Shown here: in pieces, positions 1-8,626 of the stretch
How positions within the stretch are numbered: position 1 is the first letter of the stretch
How the letters are laid out: every line of letters starts with the position of its first letter
NCBI GenBank assembly: GCA_027064085.1
Contig: JAMOQH010000160.1
Span: forward strand, 1 to 30,348
Reading direction: 5' to 3'
Length of the DNA: 30,348 nucleotides
Origin: a bacterium
GTDB lineage: Bacteria > UBP6 > JAFGXH01
Position numbers and translations under genes: made by a program
Notes under the pieces: model-generated
The model's input: the letters and a program-made list of their open reading frames with translations, nothing else
What the model was told of the DNA's origin: nothing
Databases searched by the model: none

Positions 1-1913
1 TGATATCCATTATCACAATTACAAGTTGCTATTCCATTATTGTTTATACAAGTACCATGATTACTACAAGAAATACCATCACATGGGTCAGTAATATCTG
101 GATCACATCCTGTTTGTTCATTATTTACATGATATCCTTCATCACAAAAGCAGTAAGCATTACCGTCTTGAGGGTATATATCACAGTGAGCATTAGGAAC
201 TTGAGAACAGCCAGTTTCAGTTTCCTGCTCTGCTGTACATGAACCCTGCGAATCAGCAATACAGTTAAATCCTTCAGAATGATAATCCACATCACAATTA
301 CAAACAGCATGGCCATTTACCAAACTACAAATACCATGATTACTACAAGAAATACCATCGCAAGAACTAATATTATTGCATTCATCTCTTCTATTTCCTG
401 GAACCCCTACTATATCAAAAGCTCTATTTACCTGTTCTGATTCATTTGAACAATTTCCATATAAATCTTCTGCTGATAAAGAGAGCAATCTTCTTGCATC
501 GCTAAAATCAAAATTTGAATCTCCAGTAAAATGATGTATTTGTGCTTGATAAAAAATTTTAATAGCCTTTTCTAAACCTAATCCCTCTACATCAGGATAT
601 ATATTCTGAAATTCAGCCCTTGGATGATTACCTCCACTTACAAGTAAATAATATGCCAAAGAAATAATTGTTGAATTTATATGAACACCACCTTCATCAT
701 AATCGCCAATATATCTTTGAGAATAATGATCAGGCTTGTATTCATCAGGTCCATCTGCCAGATGAGGATTATTCATATACCTCATTGCAGTTCCATCAGT
801 CATTACATCCTCACCTATTTTCCAAGTATTTTCATCTGGTATAAAATTTGCTGGATTACTAGTTATAGTTCCGCCACTGTTACTCCAAGCCTCAGTTGTT
901 GCACCAAAAATATCACTCATTGCCTCGTTTAAAGCTCCTGATTCTCCATGATAATACAAATTACTTGTTCTATCTGTTACAGCATGTGTTAATTCATGAG
1001 CAGTAACATCTAAACCTTGAGACAAATAATTCATGGTATCTCCGCCATCACCATATACCATTTGGTTATAAGGTTGCCCCATGAAAAAAGCATTATCACC
1101 AATACAACCATAACCATCACCAAAATCAAAAGTCGCGTGAACAGTTGAAATTAATGAAATACCATTATCATCAAAACTATCTCTGTTAAGCATATTTTTA
1201 TAAAACCAATATGTAATACCTGTATTTACATAAGCATCGTTAACAACATTATCACTACCTAAATCATCTCCTTCTCCGAGTTCCATATAACCAGGTAAGT
1301 TATCATAACTATTTTGAGTAGCCAAACATTGATTATTAAAAGTATAAATCTGCCTATTTATTGATTCATAAAGATGAGACTTGAATAAAACTTTTTTGTA
1401 ATTATTTGCATCTAAGTAAAGAACCCCTAAATGATATCCCTTTTTATCAATATATTCAATAAGCGCCTTATATGTTAAAAAGGTATTTCCATTTTTCACT
1501 ACAATTACTTTTTTTATATCACTAAAAAATTTGAGTTTAGTTGTAGAATGCTTAAAGTTTTTAAAAACATTTATGGCACTATTCTTAGCTTCTAGAGTAT
1601 TAATTTTAGGAATATTAAAATTACCAAATAAGAAATATGGTCTTTTAATTTTCATAGAAATAACTATAGTTTGATTTTCAACTAAAATTCCTTTATATGT
1701 GTATGCAAAATGTAAATAACTCATATTATTTGGAGCTTTAGTTGCTTTTTTAATAATAAATTTAATATCTTTTTTATTTTTAACATTATTTAGTAAATAA
1801 TTATTAAAAACATTATCAATATTTTTATTATCCTTTATTTCAGTAAAAAGTTTTCCCTGATTTGCGAATATGCCTAGGGATAGTAACATAAAAATTATAA
1901 TTAATTTACCCAT
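1..1913 (-). CDS. Secreted thermolysin-like (M4) zinc metalloprotease with EGF-like repeats, C-terminus cut by window edge
   Basis: The reading frame is open from ATG at 1913 to the left edge (637 codons, no stop). A signal peptide is clear (MGKLIIIFMLLSLGIFA), and GAGG lies 6 nt before the ATG. Residues about 20-200 look like an FTP/PepSY-type propeptide. The catalytic domain carries HELTH (H306, E307, H310), the third zinc ligand E330 in NEAMSD, and the proton-donor His H411 in GGVHINS. The H306-to-E330 distance of 24 equals that in thermolysin (H142 to E166). From C512 on there are EGF-like modules, two of the form CDGISCSNHG, with a more divergent one between. The expected role is extracellular protein degradation after propeptide removal, with EGF modules for binding or anchoring. 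The M4 call rests on exact motif spacing and is firm; the propeptide limits and the function of the EGF tail are inference. Confidence 0.93.
   Translation of the reverse strand, partial: MGKLIIIFMLLSLGIFANQGKLFTEIKDNKNIDNVFNNYLLNNVKNKKDIKFIIKKATKAPNNMSYLHFAYTYKGILVENQTIVISMKIKRPYFLFGNFNIPKINTLEAKNSAINVFKNFKHSTTKLKFFSDIKKVIVVKNGNTFLTYKALIEYIDKKGYHLGVLYLDANNYKKVLFKSHLYESINRQIYTFNNQCLATQNSYDNLPGYMELGEGDDLGSDNVVNDAYVNTGITYWFYKNMLNRDSFDDNGISLISTVHATFDFGDGYGCIGDNAFFMGQPYNQMVYGDGGDTMNYLSQGLDVTAHELTHAVTDRTSNLYYHGESGALNEAMSDIFGATTEAWSNSGGTITSNPANFIPDENTWKIGEDVMTDGTAMRYMNNPHLADGPDEYKPDHYSQRYIGDYDEGGVHINSTIISLAYYLLVSGGNHPRAEFQNIYPDVEGLGLEKAIKIFYQAQIHHFTGDSNFDFSDARRLLSLSAEDLYGNCSNESEQVNRAFDIVGVPGNRRDECNNISSCDGISCSNHGICSLVNGHAVCNCDVDYHSEGFNCIADSQGSCTAEQETETGCSQVPNAHCDIYPQDGNAYCFCDEGYHVNNEQTGCDPDITDPCDGISCSNHGTCINNNGIATCNCDNGY
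12..359 (-). repeat. Duplicated EGF-module coding sequence, 279-bp offset
   Basis: Bases 53-80 and 332-359 are an exact 28-base direct repeat. The 13-base string at 12-24 recurs at 291-303 with the same 279-base offset (93 codons). Both copies encode the CDGISCSNHG core of an EGF-like module inside the M4 protease. The spacing is a multiple of three, so the frame is kept, consistent with a recent in-frame module duplication. Confidence 0.8.
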
Positions 1914-2105
1914 ATTTAACCTCAAAAAGATAAATAAACAATTAGTCTTACACCAAATATCATAAATTAGCAAGAAAATAAATCCTTTTATTATTCAATC
2001 GCTGTAATTATAAGTAAGTAAATTTCAATTTGAATAATAATTTATAATATGTTATTAATTACAGTATTAATTCCTCAATTTAGAGGTTTTTTTAGAGGTA
2101 TAAAA
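1914..2105. promoter_or_regulatory. Divergent intergenic region with interlocked inverted repeats upstream of queC
   Basis: This region separates the M4 protease (minus) from queC (plus) and must hold both promoters; AT content is too high to place -10/-35 boxes credibly. Two inverted repeats are visible: 11 bp (1988-1998 with 2030-2040) and 9 bp (2002-2010 with 2056-2064). Their arms alternate A-B-A'-B', the order of an H-type pseudoknot. Nearer queC, TTTAGAGGT occurs twice (2079-2087 and 2091-2099). The second copy is the queC ribosome binding site, and CCTC at 2073-2076 could pair with either copy. The known preQ1-I consensus is not recognisable. A leader switch is inference only. Confidence 0.35.
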
Positions 2106-2786
2106 ATGAAAAAAGCAGTAATTTTACTTAGTGGTGGTTTAGACTCAATAACTTGTTTAGCAATTGCAAAACAACAAGGATATGAATGTTATGCAATGAG
2201 TTTTAGATATGGACAACGCCATACTATAGAATTAGATAAAGCTACTGAGATAGCTAAAAAAATGAAAGTAAAGGAGCATATAATTGTTGATATAGATTTA
2301 AGAAAATTTGGTGGCAGTGCTTTAACAGAAGATATTGCTGTTCCTAAACATAAAAAAAATGATAAAGTTGAAGCTAACATTCCAATAACTTATGTTCCTG
2401 CAAGAAATACAATATTTTTATCTTTTGCACTTGGTTGGGCAGAAGTATTAAAAGCCTACAATATATTTATAGGTGTAAATTCTGTTGATTACAGTGGATA
2501 TCCTGATTGCAGACCTGAATATATTCAGGCTTACGAAAAAATGGCTAATCTAGCTACCCGTGAAGGAGTGGAAGGCCGAAAAATAAAAATTGACACTCCT
2601 CTTTTAAAACTCACCAAAGGAGAAATTATCCAAAAAGGTATCTCCCTCGGTGTGGACTATAGTTTAACGATAACCTGCTATGACCCTGTTAACGGAAAAT
2701 CATGTGGTAAATGCGATAGCTGCCTTCTAAGATTAAAAGGTTTCAAGGAAGCAGGAATAAAAGACCCTATTCAATATGTTGATTAA
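2106..2786 (+). CDS. queC: 7-cyano-7-deazaguanine (preQ0) synthase QueC
   Basis: QueC converts 7-carboxy-7-deazaguanine to preQ0 with ATP and ammonia, in the queuosine tRNA-modification pathway; it is cytosolic. The 226-residue product has the PP-loop motif SGGLDS (residues 9-14) and the four zinc-binding cysteines C191, C200, C203 and C206 near the C-terminus ([10 protein letters not shown]), both characteristic of QueC. I chose ATG 2106 over the in-frame ATG 2049 because AGAGG lies 7 nt upstream and [14 protein letters not shown] is the usual family N-terminus; the extra 19 residues would be atypical. The FecCD permease gene begins inside its last codons, suggesting co-transcription. No other queuosine genes are in the window. 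Confidence 0.95.
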   Translation: MKKAVILLSGGLDSITCLAIAKQQGYECYAMSFRYGQRHTIELDKATEIAKKMKVKEHIIVDIDLRKFGGSALTEDIAVPKHKKNDKVEANIPITYVPARNTIFLSFALGWAEVLKAYNIFIGVNSVDYSGYPDCRPEYIQAYEKMANLATREGVEGRKIKIDTPLLKLTKGEIIQKGISLGVDYSLTITCYDPVNGKSCGKCDSCLLRLKGFKEAGIKDPIQYVD

Positions 2787-3753
2787 AACTAAAAATATTA
2801 AATATTCTCTAATAGCTATTACAATTTTCATTATTCTATCCTATTTGGTTATTTTTGCTGGTCAAAAAACAATAAATCCATTTTCCCTAAATGAAAATAA
2901 TATTTTTATAATTAAAAACCTAAGAATTCCGTTTTATATTTCGGCTATTTTAATTGGAATTGTATTTTCCACATCAGGACTAATGATGCAGTTAATATTT
3001 AAAAATAATTTAGCTACTCCATACACACTTGGCATATCATCAGGAAGTGTATTTTTTATATTAATTGGAGTAAAATTAGGCCTAGATTTCAAATTTATAG
3101 GTATCAATAGCTCACTCATATCTTCAATTTTGGGTACTTGGCTAATTTTATTTATTTTACTTAAATTCTTACCTAAAAGAGCTAATATATTTAATACTAC
3201 CCTACTCATTGGAATTGCCTTAAATATATTTTTTAGCTCAGCAATGATGTTAATTCAATATTACTCTAATAGCTCCGAACTTTATCAAATGACTCATTGG
3301 CTTGTAGGCAGTATTGAAATTATTAATATGATAAATTTATTACCAACTCTAATATTTTGGTTAATATTTATTTTTTTTATAATAAAATACGCTCCGGAAA
3401 TAGATTTAATGAGTATAAATACTCAATTAGCATTAGATAGAGGTATAAATGTAAAAAAAATTGGTAAAACTATTATTATATTACAAGCTTTTAGCCTTGG
3501 GGCATTAATTCCATTTACCGGTCCAATTGCTTTTGTAGGATTAATTGTTCCTAATATAATAAGAATATTTATACATTCAGGCATAAAAACTTTAGTTTAT
3601 TATACCATTATAAGCGGAGCAAACTTTATGCTTTTAGCACATTTATTATCTATGAGAGTAAAAAGTGGAGAAATTATTCCTGTTGGTATTATTACCGCAA
3701 TAATAGGAGCACTATTTTTAATTATTTCATTAGTAAGTCAAGTAAAAGAATAA
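2776..3753 (+). CDS. FecCD/BtuC-family ABC transporter permease
   Basis: The product is a 325-residue, highly hydrophobic protein with about nine to ten membrane segments, the usual length for permeases of iron-siderophore, heme or cobalamin importers. Family-typical stretches include [19 protein letters not shown] (residues about 68-86) and [17 protein letters not shown], matching the FecCD/BtuC G-P-I-x-F-x-G-L-x-x-P pattern, with PN where PH is commoner. The gene overlaps queC by 11 bases and has no obvious ribosome binding site of its own, which points to translational coupling. No ATP-binding or substrate-binding partner is adjacent, so the substrate is unknown. Coupling to queC makes a deazaguanine precursor conceivable, but nothing in the sequence proves it. 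Confidence 0.85.
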   Translation: MLIKTKNIKYSLIAITIFIILSYLVIFAGQKTINPFSLNENNIFIIKNLRIPFYISAILIGIVFSTSGLMMQLIFKNNLATPYTLGISSGSVFFILIGVKLGLDFKFIGINSSLISSILGTWLILFILLKFLPKRANIFNTTLLIGIALNIFFSSAMMLIQYYSNSSELYQMTHWLVGSIEIINMINLLPTLIFWLIFIFFIIKYAPEIDLMSINTQLALDRGINVKKIGKTIIILQAFSLGALIPFTGPIAFVGLIVPNIIRIFIHSGIKTLVYYTIISGANFMLLAHLLSMRVKSGEIIPVGIITAIIGALFLIISLVSQVKE

Positions 3754-3762
3754 TTTATTTTA

Positions 3763-4452
3763 CTACTTTATAGTTCTTAAAATATTATCAATTTTATTAT
3801 TAGAATCTTTTAACTTAGTAGCAATATCTCTTATTCTAGACTCATTTTCTTTAGCATTATTTGATGTGTCTTCAACACCACTTGAAAATCCTTTTATTCC
3901 TTGCGTTGTATAAATAATCTTATCAGCAATTATTCCGGTTCTATCAGTTACATCATTTATATTAGCTAAAATTTTACCCACAACAGACTTAATATTCGCA
4001 ATTGAATTTTTAGTATTTTCTGCTAGTATTTTGATTTCATTGGCGACCACCGCAAAACCTCTTCCTGCCTCTCCTGCCCTTGCCGATTCTATAGTTGCAT
4101 TTAATGCCAATAATTTGGTTTGGTCTGCAATATCATTAATAATGGTAACAACATCTTCGATTTCTTTTGTATTTAATGATGTGGCTTCTGCTGCTTTTGT
4201 TGCTTCTGCCGAAATAACATTTAAATTATCCATTTCATCTATTATTTTTTCCATTTCTGTTTTAATAACATAAGCAAGTTGTGCCATATCTGATAAATCA
4301 TGAATAGATAAATTAGAATCTTCAATGTTTAAGTTTATTATTTCTTGTAGATTTTTTAAAGAATACTTCAAATTTGCATTTTGATTTTCAATAACAGTTT
4401 TTAATTTTTCATTTTCTTTTTTTAATTTTTCATATTCAAGTTGATAATCCAT
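3763..4452 (-). CDS. Short soluble methyl-accepting chemotaxis protein
   Basis: This 229-residue protein has no membrane segment or signal peptide. Residues 1-45 are a Lys/Glu/Asn-rich probable coiled coil. The rest is the antiparallel signalling hairpin of chemoreceptors, with the conserved tip at residues about 115-145 ([17 protein letters not shown] at 125) that contacts CheA/CheW. HAMP, Cache, PAS and C-terminal CheR/CheB tether motifs are not visible. It probably acts as a cytoplasmic receptor or adaptor feeding a chemotaxis array encoded elsewhere. AGGAG lies 6 nt before the ATG. It is convergent with the FecCD permease gene, 9 bases apart. The family call is secure; the ligand is unknown. 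Confidence 0.9.
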   Translation of the reverse strand: MDYQLEYEKLKKENEKLKTVIENQNANLKYSLKNLQEIINLNIEDSNLSIHDLSDMAQLAYVIKTEMEKIIDEMDNLNVISAEATKAAEATSLNTKEIEDVVTIINDIADQTKLLALNATIESARAGEAGRGFAVVANEIKILAENTKNSIANIKSVVGKILANINDVTDRTGIIADKIIYTTQGIKGFSSGVEDTSNNAKENESRIRDIATKLKDSNNKIDNILRTIK

Positions 4453-4537
4453 AAATTACTCCTAAAATTACTAATTGACTATAATATCGGAATTAATTTA
4501 CAAAAAATAAATCTTTTTTATTTTTTATCTCCATTTG

Positions 4538-4551
4538 CCCACATTCGTGGG
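4538..4551. other. Small GC-rich hairpin between two minus-strand genes
   Basis: CCCAC-ATTC-GTGGG forms a 5-bp stem with a 4-base loop between the metallophosphoesterase and the chemoreceptor gene. A T-rich run (TTTTATTT) follows it on the plus strand only; no T-run follows on the minus strand, where the flanking genes lie. It may be a weak transcription attenuator or a processing site for the minus-strand transcript. The call is uncertain. Confidence 0.35.
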
Positions 4552-4586
4552 TTTTATTTGTTATAATAATGTTTATTTATTGAACT

Positions 4587-5753
4587 TTAAATTAAAGTAA
4601 TATCAGTAATTTCATTCTCTGTTCCTAGCCTCATTGGAGGACCCCAACAACCTGTCCCTTGATTTACATACAATTGAGTATTTCTATATTTAAAATATCC
4701 TTTTAAATACTTTTGCTGTAATTGCACAATATAACCAAAAGGCCATATTTGCCCTCCATGGGTATGCCCTGACAACATTAAATCAACATTGTATTTTGAA
4801 GCATTTTCTACATCAGGTGGCTGATGAGTAAGTAATATTTTAACACTTTCTTGCTTTATATCTTTGAAAGCCTTTTTAAAATCAGGAGCATTTTTTTTAC
4901 CAAAACGGCCTCCCTCACGGTCATTCGTACCAATGACAACTATTTTTTGACCATTTTTTAATATTATTTCTCTGTTTTCATTTTCTAAAACAGTTATTCC
5001 AAATTTTTTAACAGCATCAATCCATTGCTGTGCCCCACTGTAATATTCATGATTTCCTGTAACAAAAAACACACCATATTTTGATTTTAAATCCTTCAAC
5101 GGCGTAATTTCATCATATAAAAAACCAACGCTTCCATCTGCTAAATCACCAGTAATAGCAATCATATCAGGTTTTAACTCATTTACTTGTTTTACTATCC
5201 CTTGTAATGTATGTTTTCTCATTATTTGACCAATATGTATATCTGATATTTGAACAATCTTAAATCTATTAAATCCATCAGGTAAATTTTTTATTTTTAT
5301 TTTAACTTTTTTTACTGTAGCAATATCATAATATTTTTTTATACTTAAAGCCGTTGCTCCAAAAACAACGGTACTTGCTCCTAAAGCGATAGACTTTGAT
5401 ATAAATTCCCGTCTTTGAGGATTATAATCATTTGATTTTTTAAATTTATTAAATGTATAAATAAACAAATAGAGAAAATCAATAAAAAGAAAGCTAAAAA
5501 GATATAACAACATCATTCCTAACCATAAATTACCTATCCATAACAGATAAAATGAAATATTATATGGTATAACCTTAGCCAAACCAAATGAAACAGGAAA
5601 AGAAACACCTAAAAATATAAGTAAAACCGTAAAGAACTTTTTTTTATTTAATCTGGTGTCTTTTATTAATCTTTTCCATAAATAATAATGAACCCCAAAA
5701 ACAGCAATAGCAAATAATCCAAAAAATATCGTAAGGGTAAGCATTCTATTCAT
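4587..5753 (-). CDS. Membrane-anchored calcineurin-like metallophosphoesterase
   Basis: The product is 388 residues. The N-terminal about 105 residues hold three to four membrane segments. A twin-arginine-like RREFISK (114-120) followed by a hydrophobic stretch (121-137) then leads into the catalytic domain. Phosphoesterase metal ligands are complete: D171 and H173 (SDIHIG), D203 (GDLADG), N234/H235 (GNHEYY), H310, and H330/H332 (SGHTHGG). This layout resembles YkuE/YaeI-type enzymes, some of which act on lipid-linked phosphodiesters such as UDP-diacylglucosamine; the substrate here is not known. The catalytic domain likely faces the periplasm, though the topology is not certain. The gene starts 18 bases after the acyl-CoA dehydrogenase stop, so the two are probably co-transcribed; GGAT is the only ribosome-binding-like sequence. 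Confidence 0.88.
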   Translation of the reverse strand: MNRMLTLTIFFGLFAIAVFGVHYYLWKRLIKDTRLNKKKFFTVLLIFLGVSFPVSFGLAKVIPYNISFYLLWIGNLWLGMMLLYLFSFLFIDFLYLFIYTFNKFKKSNDYNPQRREFISKSIALGASTVVFGATALSIKKYYDIATVKKVKIKIKNLPDGFNRFKIVQISDIHIGQIMRKHTLQGIVKQVNELKPDMIAITGDLADGSVGFLYDEITPLKDLKSKYGVFFVTGNHEYYSGAQQWIDAVKKFGITVLENENREIILKNGQKIVVIGTNDREGGRFGKKNAPDFKKAFKDIKQESVKILLTHQPPDVENASKYNVDLMLSGHTHGGQIWPFGYIVQLQQKYLKGYFKYRNTQLYVNQGTGCWGPPMRLGTENEITDITLI

Positions 5754-5771
5754 TAAAATCCATAATATAAA

Positions 5772-6917
5772 TTATTTCAAAACTTCTCTTCCAATTACTA
5801 ATTGCTGAATCTGACTTGTGCCTTCATAAATTGTAGTAACCCTTACATCTCTGTAATATCTTTCTAGATTAAAATCTTCTGTATATCCATATCCACCAAG
5901 CATCTGAATTGCTTTTCCTGCAACCCTATTTGCTGTTTCTGTAGCAAAATATTTTGCCATAGCTGCTTCCTTACTAAATCTTTTAGCCCCGCTTTCTTTT
6001 AAAAATGCAGCCTGCATAATAAGCATTCTAGCAGCTTCAAGCTCTGTTGCACTATCTGCGAGCATCCACTGAATCGCCTGAAATTCAGCTATTTTTCTAC
6101 CAAACTGTTTTCTTTCTTTAACATAAGCAGTTGCATCTTCTAGTGCGGCAAGCCCCAAGCCTAAGCCTTGAGAAGCCACACCAATTCTCCCACCATCAAG
6201 AGCAGTCATTGCTATTTTAAAACCATCTCCCTCTTTACCTAGTAAATTTGATTTATGAACTCTTACATTATCAAAAGACAAAGATACCGTTGATGATGAT
6301 TTTAGTCCCATTTTATTTTCTTCCTTACCGATGGTAAAACCTTCTGTTCCTGGTTTAACAAGTATTGCACTTAAACCCTTAGCTCCTTTTATATCTTTGT
6401 TTGTTCTTGCAAAAACAATAAATATTCCTGCATATCCTCCATTAGTTATCCACGCCTTGTTACCATTAATTACATAATAATCGCCATCGAGCGTAGCTGT
6501 TGTTTTTAAAGACCCCGCATCACTTCCATATTCCGGTTCACTTAATCCAAAAGCACCAGTAACATAAGTCCCATCCATAATCTTAGTAATATGCTCTTTT
6601 TTTTGCTCTTCTGTACCAAAATAATTAATAATTTCTGCTGCCATATTTGTAACCATCATAGTTACAGCCACAGAGGCTGAAACTTTTGCAAGTTCTGTAG
6701 CCGCAAGAGAATAAGCAACTACTCCAGCTTCACTTCCACCATATTCAAAGGGTATATTAACCCCCATAAGCCCCATTTTTGCTAATTCCTTAATATTTTC
6801 AATAGGAAATCTTTTTGTTTTATCTTCTTCAGCTGCTGTTTTAGCCAAAATATCTTTTGCAAATCCAGATGCAACTTTTTTAATTAGTTCTTGTTCTTCT
6901 GTTAATTTAAAATTCAT
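5772..6917 (-). CDS. Short-chain acyl-CoA dehydrogenase (butyryl-CoA dehydrogenase-like)
   Basis: This FAD enzyme oxidises acyl-CoA to trans-2-enoyl-CoA in the cytosol and passes electrons to electron-transfer flavoprotein. At 381 residues it has the standard length. Visible signatures are AFGLSEPEYGSDAGSL (FAD/substrate loop), ITNGGYAGIFIVFART, LGGYGYTEDFNLERYYRDVR and the catalytic base E365 in TIYEGTSQIQ. Its position agrees with Glu367/368 of bacterial short-chain enzymes. AGGGGGT lies a few bases before the ATG. No etfAB, thiolase or crotonase gene is adjacent, so chain-length preference and direction (beta-oxidation or butyrate formation) cannot be decided. The downstream neighbour is the membrane phosphoesterase, with no obvious metabolic link. 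Confidence 0.93.
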   Translation of the reverse strand: MNFKLTEEQELIKKVASGFAKDILAKTAAEEDKTKRFPIENIKELAKMGLMGVNIPFEYGGSEAGVVAYSLAATELAKVSASVAVTMMVTNMAAEIINYFGTEEQKKEHITKIMDGTYVTGAFGLSEPEYGSDAGSLKTTATLDGDYYVINGNKAWITNGGYAGIFIVFARTNKDIKGAKGLSAILVKPGTEGFTIGKEENKMGLKSSSTVSLSFDNVRVHKSNLLGKEGDGFKIAMTALDGGRIGVASQGLGLGLAALEDATAYVKERKQFGRKIAEFQAIQWMLADSATELEAARMLIMQAAFLKESGAKRFSKEAAMAKYFATETANRVAGKAIQMLGGYGYTEDFNLERYYRDVRVTTIYEGTSQIQQLVIGREVLK

Positions 6918-6991
6918 TATACCCCCTAAAAAATAATAATTATTATAAACTATTCTTATGGATAATTACAATAAAAATCAGTATTTAGATA

Positions 6992-8206
6992 TTAATTTGA
7001 AATTTCAAGCTTATCAATAATAAAAATAGATAAAAATACTAATACAGAAACAGCTATAAAAATAAATTTAAAATCTAATACTTTTATTAAAATACCAGAT
7101 ACAATAGGAAAAATCATAACTGTTAAATTCGAGGCCCCTGTTATACCTGTATATAAGGCTCTATTTTCATTATTTGAAATTTCTAATAATATTCCACCTT
7201 TTGCAATCTTTAAGGCAGCAATAGAAACACCAGCTATTATAAATATAGATTGATAAAACATTTCATTATTTGATAATAAAATTGCAATAATAGGTATAGT
7301 TCCACCAATAATAAAAGAAAATTTTAATATAAATTTATAAGATTTTGATATTTTAATAAGAAAAAATGAAGTAATTACAACGCCTATTATTCTAAGAATC
7401 AAAAAATTACCAATATGCTCTTTGGTTAAACCAAAATTTATTTTTGCATACATAATCAAAAAAGGAAGAGTTGAAAAATATAAGCTAGATACATTTAATA
7501 AAATTATATAGTATTTCAAATTTTTATTTTTTTTAATTTCTATAGGAATAGATTTTACTATTTCTAAAAAACTTCTTTTATATTTTGGTTTTATTATTGG
7601 TTCGCTAATTCTTAAAAATCCCCCTGATGCTATAAGCAATAAAACTCCAGCTATTACAAATAAATAAAAGTAATTAATAGGATAATCAAATTTTTTAACT
7701 AAATATCTTACTAAAAAAGATGAAGACAGCATCGCTAGACTTGATATAATTTGCCTTACTGAAAAGAATTTTTTTCTATAATCAGGTAATATGGATTTTC
7801 CAAGTATATCAGTGTATGAAACCCCTGCAAAGGAACCGCTTATTGAAAACACTGAAATTATTACAAAAATTAATACAATAGTAGTTAATGGTGAGATGTT
7901 TTTACTTAAAAAAAACAAAGATGACAATAAAAATAAAGCTCCAACTCTTAAATAAACCCCTAATAATAAAAAAAATTTTTTATTTGTTTTTTTAGATAGA
8001 TAAGACGCAAATAACAATTGAAAAAGCGTTGATGACCCTAGCATTATCGCAGTTAAAAAACCTAAGTGAATGCTATTACCCCCTGCTTGTATCATCATTG
8101 ACGGAATTATAGTATCAACATCCATAAAACTAGAAGCAATAGCTAAAAATGTTGTATGCCATAAAAAAGCTCTATAATTTATTTTAGAAATTTTTTTAGT
8201 TAACAT
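6992..8206 (-). CDS. MFS-type transporter
   Basis: The product is a roughly 404-residue hydrophobic protein with about 12 membrane segments in two halves, and a basic central loop (PIIKPKYKRSFLEIVKSIP). The features fit the major facilitator superfamily: helices run from about residue 20 to the C-terminus, with short charged loops such as SKKTNKK after helix 2. No substrate-specific motif was recognised. The frame extends to a TTG at 8224, which would overlap the preceding small gene by 8 bases. I prefer the ATG at 8206, 10 bases after that gene's stop, because neither start has a good ribosome binding site. Translation is probably coupled to the small upstream gene. Confidence 0.8.
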   Translation of the reverse strand: MLTKKISKINYRAFLWHTTFLAIASSFMDVDTIIPSMMIQAGGNSIHLGFLTAIMLGSSTLFQLLFASYLSKKTNKKFFLLLGVYLRVGALFLLSSLFFLSKNISPLTTIVLIFVIISVFSISGSFAGVSYTDILGKSILPDYRKKFFSVRQIISSLAMLSSSFLVRYLVKKFDYPINYFYLFVIAGVLLLIASGGFLRISEPIIKPKYKRSFLEIVKSIPIEIKKNKNLKYYIILLNVSSLYFSTLPFLIMYAKINFGLTKEHIGNFLILRIIGVVITSFFLIKISKSYKFILKFSFIIGGTIPIIAILLSNNEMFYQSIFIIAGVSIAALKIAKGGILLEISNNENRALYTGITGASNLTVMIFPIVSGILIKVLDFKFIFIAVSVLVFLSIFIIDKLEISN

Positions 8207-8216
8207 TTTATTAGGA

Positions 8217-8438
8217 TTACTCAAAAGGTAATAAATTTTGAAAGTTTAAAGGTTTCATTACAAAGTACTCCTTTCTGTATTTTTTATATAACTTGTTTCT
8301 TTTTTTATGGTCTGGAACAAATTGCTCTAAGACCATTTTTAATTTTTTTTCTTTTATTAATGCTCTAAGACCTACTGTTTTGATGTATTCATCAAGAGAT
8401 ATACCTCTTTCAATATAAAACAATACTTGACCTTTCAA
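8217..8438 (-). CDS. Small basic protein encoded ahead of the MFS transporter, function unknown
   Basis: This is a 73-codon frame starting with TTG at 8438. GAGG lies 5 nt upstream, a better binding site than the transporter behind it has. The product is Lys-rich and soluble, with no signal peptide or membrane segment; the central part (residues about 18-60) is probably helical, with a basic patch DHKKRNKLYKKYRKEY. The stop falls within 11 bases of the transporter start, so the two form a unit. It could be a small regulator or accessory subunit of the transporter, or a DNA/RNA-binding protein. I do not recognise the family. Confidence 0.6.
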   Translation of the reverse strand: MKGQVLFYIERGISLDEYIKTVGLRALIKEKKLKMVLEQFVPDHKKRNKLYKKYRKEYFVMKPLNFQNLLPFE

Positions 8439-8626
8439 AACGACCTCAAAAAAACGATTATTTCTAACATATTAAAACATTAAATTCAATCTATTTTTAA
8501 GATTATAAGCTTAAAAATCTGTGTAAAACACCATTTATGGTGGTTGAAACAGTAAGAAAATTTTACAATTGATAAAAAAACATAAATATGCTAAATAAAA
8601 GAACCTTTAAGAGTAAAGGAGGTGAT
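8439..8626. promoter_or_regulatory. Divergent promoter region with CACCAT-TT-ATGGTG palindrome
   Basis: This AT-rich region separates the minus-strand MFS unit from the plus-strand mgtE operon. It contains a 6-bp perfect inverted repeat with a 2-base centre at 8529-8542, the only GC-containing palindrome here and a possible operator or leader hairpin. The mgtE ribosome binding site AAAGGAGGTGAT (8615-8626) matches the complement of the canonical 16S 3' tail over 12 bases. I saw no Mg2+-sensing M-box fold: the region is short and lacks its conserved GC-rich stems. Confidence 0.45.

Noticed and set aside
57-932. Plus-strand frames at the left end and other short frames opposite large genes
   Set aside because: They lie antisense to the M4 protease frame, which has full catalytic motifs, and they have no binding sites or recognisable products.
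2049-2105. Upstream ATG as the queC start
   Set aside because: The 19 extra residues include the translated ribosome binding site and lie before the conserved family N-terminus; ATG 2106 has AGAGG at good spacing.
1914-2105. Known preQ1-I riboswitch before queC
   Set aside because: The conserved loop and C-rich stem sequence of that class could not be found; only the unclassified inverted repeats were reported.
8439-8626. M-box magnesium riboswitch before mgtE
   Set aside because: The spacer is only about 190 bases, shared with a divergent gene, and lacks the conserved GC-rich stems; only a 6-bp palindrome is present.
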